A stretch of DNA of 64,000 nt, taken from Odiellus spinosus. Lineage: Eukaryota; Arthropoda; Arachnida; Opiliones; Phalangiidae. The DNA lies in NCBI GenBank assembly GCA_963920705.1, contig CAWUCO010000268.1, forward strand, positions 5,890,001-5,954,000, in the 5' to 3' direction. The notes under the pieces are model-generated. The model saw only the letters and a program-made list of their open reading frames with translations. It had not been told where the DNA came from and did no database searches. This document shows, piece by piece, positions 62,101 through 64,000 of the stretch (positions are counted from its first letter, which is position 1; every line of letters starts with the position of its first letter). The translations under genes were made by a program, and so were the position numbers.

Positions 62101-62331
62101 TTGAATTGGCTATATTTTCCATGTTTTTCAACGAATTTTCCAAAACTCTTGTTTTTTAGATAGACCAATATTTGCTCTTTCGAGTGGTCTTAATTTTGTC
62201 TAAATCGCTTAAAAATCAAAAGTTTTGTGTCCATTTGAATCCAATAATCTTGGATTTTTAAGTGTTTTTGCTTAATTTTAACCAATTTTATAATTGTCAC
62301 AATTTTGCAATTTAGACAAAACCAAAGTCAT

Positions 62332-62342
62332 TCGAAAGAGCA
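62332..62342 (+). other. Arm-conserved word 1 (TCGAAAGAGCA), left copy
   Basis: This 11-bp word is present in L here and inverted in R at 62556-62566, with diverged bases on both sides. It is kept in the great majority of units. Exceptions seen include 29183 (TCGAAATAGCA), 29563 with its copies (TCGAGAGAGCA), the R copy with TGCTATTTCGA in several 6-26 kb units, and TTTCCAG in the deletion monomers. It could be a protein-binding site, but this is inferred only from its survival in both arms. Confidence 0.55.
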
Positions 62343-62375
62343 ATTAATGGACAGTCTAAATAATAAGAGTTTTCA

Positions 62376-62393
62376 AAAATCCGTTGAAAAACA
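62376..62393 (+). other. Arm-conserved word 2 (AAAATCCGTTGAAAAACA), left copy
   Basis: This is the longest perfect match between the arms (18 bp); the R copy is at 62505-62522. The R copy has local alleles that alter the base after the CpG but keep the CpG: CAACGAATTTT (B monomers), CAACGACTTTT (41-45 kb) and CAACGTATTTT (reverse-block junctions 1-8). Strand switches from minus back to plus fall at its edge. The 5' half resembles a CENP-B box but the 3' half does not. Confidence 0.55.
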
Positions 62394-62434
62394 AGAAAAA
62401 TATGGCCAATTCAAGAAACCATACAATATCAAAA

Positions 62435-62462
62435 TAGTCAAATTTCAGATTTTAAAAATTCG
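62435..62462. other. C1, central spacer of the main dyad
   Basis: This is the 28-bp loop region between the arms, TAGTCAAATTTCAGATTTT followed by AAAATTCGC. It has two main alleles in the array: CAGATTTTAAAAATTCGC, and CAGATTTTCAAAATTCGC (common in units whose left arm reads ATCATAGAAT). Reverse blocks 1-11 carry a further allele in their first complete unit, ATCTTTAATTTGAC instead of ATCTGAAATTTGAC, which is useful for tracing ancestry. Confidence 0.8.
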
Positions 62463-62590
62463 CTTTTTGATATTAGATGTTTTTTGAATTGTCCATATTT
62501 TCCATGTTTTTCAACGGATTTTCCAAAACTCTTGATTTTCTGATAGACCAATATTTGCTCTTTCGAGTGGTCTTAATTTTGTCTAAATCG
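62463..62590 (-). repeat. Right arm (R) of the monomer dyad, inverted copy of L
   Basis: Read on the minus strand, this segment reproduces the left arm: TTTAGACAAAATTAAGACC, then TCGAAAGAGCA, GAGTTTTGGAAAATCCGTTG, CATGGAAAATATGGAC, and AATATCAAAAAG. It is separated from L by 28 bp, so the monomer could fold into a hairpin of about 125-bp arms with mismatches. All strand switches in the array fall in this arm, at TTGAATTG (monomer 180-187) and in or just after TGTTTTTCAACGGATTTT (201-218). Confidence 0.88.
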
Positions 62591-62645
62591 CTTAAAAATC
62601 AAAAGTTTTGTGTCCATTTGAATCCAATAATCTTGGATTTTTAAG
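62591..62645. repeat. C2, second dyad between right arm and next left arm
   Basis: CTTAAAAATCAAAAG (62591-62605) pairs with CTTGGATTTTTAAG (62632-62645); the reverse complement of the latter is CTTAAAAATCCAAG. The 26-bp loop holds TTTTGTGTCCATTTGAATCC. C2 lies about 170 bp after the middle of C1 and about 214 bp before the next C1, so the repeat is an alternation of two inverted half-units of unequal length. Confidence 0.8.
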
Positions 62646-62687
62646 TGTTTTTGCTTAATTTTAACCAATTTTATAATTGTCACAATT
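62646..62687 (+). other. Unpaired segment, about 44 bp, that makes the two half-units unequal
   Basis: TGTTTTTGCTTAATTTTAAC, CAATTTTATAATTGTCAC and the AATTTTGC that follows have no counterpart in the other half-unit, where AAATCGC runs straight into the C2 stem. It accounts for the 214 versus 170 bp difference. Two alleles dominate: TTATATTTGTCAC and TTATAATTGTCAC. Others are TTATATTGGTCAC (for example 34881, 39471, 53251) and a TTTTTGCTTTATTTT versus TTTTTGCTTAATTTT split. Confidence 0.75.
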
Positions 62688-64000
62688 TTGCAATTTAGAC
62701 AAAACCAAAGTCATTCGAAAGAGCAATTAATGGACAGTCTAAATAATAAGGGTTTTCAAAAATCCGTTGAAAAACAAGAAAAATATGGCCAATTCAAGAA
62801 ACCATACAATATCAAAATAGTCAAATTTCAGATTTTAAAAATTCGCTTTTTGATATTAGATGTTTTTTGAATTGGCTATATTTTCCATGTTTTTCAACGA
62901 ATTTTCCAAAACTCTTGTTTTTTAGATAGACCAATATTTGCTCTTTCGAGTGGTCTTAATTTTGTCTAAATCGCTTAAAAATCAAAAGTTTTGTGTCCAT
63001 TTGAATCCAATAATCTTGGATTTTTAAGTGTTTTTGCTTAATTTTAACCAATTTTATAATTGTCACAATTTTGCAATTTAGACAAAACCAAAGTCATTCG
63101 AAAGAGCAATTAATGGACAGTCTAAATAATAAGAGTTTTCAAAAATCCGTTGAAAAACAAGAAAAATATGGCCAATTCAAGAAACCATACAATATCAAAA
63201 TAGTCAAATTTCAGATTTTAAAAATTCGCTTTTTGATATTAGATGTTTTTTGAATTGTCCATATTTTCCATGTTTTTCAACGGATTTTCCAAAACTCTTG
63301 ATTTTCTGATAGACCAATATTTGCTCTTTCGAGTGGTCTTAATTTTGTCTAAATCGCTTAAAAATCAAAAGTTTTGTGTCCATTTGAATCCAATAATCTT
63401 GGATTTTTAAGTGTTTTTGCTTAATTTTAACCAATTTTATAATTGTCACAATTTTGCAATTTAGACAAAACCAAAGTCATTCGAAAGAGCAATTAAAGGA
63501 CAGTCTAAATAATAAGGGTTTTCAAAAATCCGTTGAAAAACAAGAAAAATATGGCCAATTCAAGAAACCATACAATATCAAAATAGTCAAATTTCAGATT
63601 TTAAAAATTCGCTTTTTGATATTAGATGTTTTTTGAATTGGCTATATTTTCCATGTTTTTCAACGAATTTTCCAAAACTCTTGTTTTTTAGATAGACCAA
63701 TATTTGCTCTTTCGAGTGGTCTTAATTTTGTCTAAATCGCTTAAAAATCAAAAGTTTTGTGTCCATTTGAATCCAATAATCTTGGATTTTTAAGTGTTTT
63801 TGCTTAATTTTAACCAATTTTATAATTGTCACAATTTTGCAATTTAGACAAAACCAAAGTCATTCGAAAGAGCAATTAATGGACAGTCTAAATAATAAGA
63901 GTTTTCAAAAATCCGTTGAAAAACAAGAAAAATATGGCCAATTCAAGAAACCATACAATATCAAAATAGTCAAATTTCAGATTTTAAAAATTCGCTTTTT

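Larger units (their letters stand above)
62311..62434 (+). repeat. Left arm (L) of the monomer dyad
   Basis: The arm runs from TTTAGACAAAAC to AATATCAAAA and aligns with the reverse complement of the right arm over its whole length, at roughly three-quarters identity by eye. Identical islands include TTTAGACAAAA, TCGAAAGAGCA, AAAATCCGTTGAAAAACA, CAATTCAA and AATATCAAAA. Differences concentrate between the first two islands and around monomer positions 39-62. This arm also carries the 60-codon open frame that recurs in many units; that frame is a by-product of the repeat (see the rejected list). Confidence 0.88.
62305..62687 (+). repeat. Reference satellite monomer (383 bp)
   Basis: This unit is used for monomer numbering, with position 1 at TTGCAATTTAGAC. 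Its order is left arm L (7-130), spacer C1 (131-158), right arm R (about 159-286, reverse complement of L), second dyad C2 (287-341), then an unpaired segment (342-383 and about 2 bases of the next unit). Composition is 55 C and 48 G. It has six CpG dinucleotides against about 6.9 expected from composition, so CpG is hardly depleted. The unit is the A type found in the last part of the array: TTTTCTGATAG in R and GAATTGTCC after C1. Confidence 0.93.
1..64000 (+). repeat. 383-bp AT-rich satellite array, entire window
   Basis: The word TTGCAATTTAGACAAAAC recurs every 383 bp (for example 61, 444, 827 and 36044, 36427, 36810), with occasional one- or two-base indels. About 167 units fill the window and no unrelated sequence of any length was found. 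The hand-counted unit has 103 G+C in 383 bp (27%). The array is cut by both window edges. Most units are forward; 17 blocks are reverse. Variants between units are mostly single substitutions shared by sets of units, as expected from unequal exchange and local amplification. The context is eukaryotic heterochromatin by inference; the family is not recognised. No stretch holds a supportable gene. Confidence 0.97.
46598..64000 (+). repeat. Forward segment 18 (about 45 units)
   Basis: All forward. Near 47339-47350 one R arm reads CCATATTTTTCTTG in place of CCATATTTTCCATG, a short patch of inverted-L allele in an otherwise normal arm. Subregions are the A-B-C trimers, the degraded zone at 53-59 kb, and A/B units to the window end. 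Confidence 0.92.
59242..64000 (+). repeat. Second A/B/C domain, ending in 766-bp A-B dimers
   Basis: Units 59242 (A), 59625 (B) and 60008 (C) repeat the 47.9-51.4 kb types. Later units are mixed (60391 A-like with CCATAGAAT and AAGAGGTTTC; 61157 short by one T at AAGAGTTTCAAAAATCC and with AAAAACTCGC). B units follow at 61539 and 61922, then A-B pairs at 62305/62688 and 63071/63454. The 63454 unit has TTAAAGGACAG. The last, incomplete unit starts at 63837. Confidence 0.85.

Noticed and set aside
62505-62580. Hairpin with T-runs resembling intrinsic terminators
   Set aside because: The stems are AT-rich arms of the satellite dyad, not GC-rich, and no transcription unit precedes them.
62311-62590. 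Terminal inverted repeats of a MITE or foldback transposon
   Set aside because: The arms are part of a continuous tandem array. No target-site duplication or single insertion boundary can be seen, and no transposase is present. A remote transposon origin of the first unit cannot be excluded.
1-64000. Regular repeats suggesting a CRISPR array
   Set aside because: The repeat covers the whole 383-bp unit with no unique spacers and no cas genes.
1-64000. tRNA, rRNA or telomeric repeat sequence
   Set aside because: No stretch departs from the 383-bp unit, and no TTAGG, TTAGGG or similar short tandem run was seen.
1-64000. Identity with a named satellite (for example the 359-bp family of Drosophila or the 360-bp family of Tribolium)
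   Set aside because: The unit length is near these, but I could not recognise a sequence match from memory, so no family is assigned.

Overview
The whole 64-kb window is one uninterrupted satellite-DNA array. I see no credible protein gene, RNA gene, CRISPR array or autonomous mobile element in it. The monomer is 383 bp, about 27% G+C (103 of 383 in the hand-counted unit at 62305-62687), and is repeated about 167 times. Units stay in one register throughout. The array runs off both ends of the window: base 1 falls at monomer position 324 and base 64000 at position 164, numbering from the conserved TTGCAATTTAGAC. A gene-free array of this size with layered higher-order repeats points to a eukaryotic centromeric or pericentromeric/heterochromatic block. 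An insect is plausible from base composition and style, but I do not recognise the satellite family and cannot name the organism.

Each monomer is itself an imperfect inverted dimer. A left arm (L, positions 7-130) and a right arm (R, about 159-286) are diverged reverse complements around a 28-bp spacer (C1). A second, smaller dyad (C2, positions 287-341) sits between R and the next L. About 44 bp (342 into the next unit) have no partner. Two words are identical in both arms: TCGAAAGAGCA and AAAATCCGTTGAAAAACA.

Layout. 1-9.4 kb: all forward units, with a 2681-bp (7-unit) higher-order repeat, then dimers and trimers. 9.4-28.99 kb: forward units interrupted by eleven reverse-oriented blocks of one, two or three units, with 1529-bp and 4591-bp higher-order repeats. 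28.99-37.0 kb: forward, with a 4212-bp (11-unit) repeat. 37.0-46.6 kb: six more reverse blocks, including a 1149-bp trimer that carries one reverse block in each of three copies. 46.6-64 kb: forward only. Here A-B-C trimers (47.9-52.5 kb) and A/B dimers (59.2-64 kb) flank a 53-59 kb zone of degraded units: three copies of a 331-bp deletion monomer and five copies of an A-enriched monomer.

The most notable structure is that all 17 reverse blocks enter and leave at the same two places inside the R arm: entry at TTGAATTG and exit in or next to TGTTTTTCAACGGATTTT, words that the two arms share as reverse complements. Each flip therefore turns an imperfect dyad into a near-perfect palindrome. This fits recombination or template switching between the arms of the built-in dyad, followed by amplification of the flipped units inside higher-order repeats. 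No genes act together here; any function would be structural (chromatin, centromere, or recombination behaviour).
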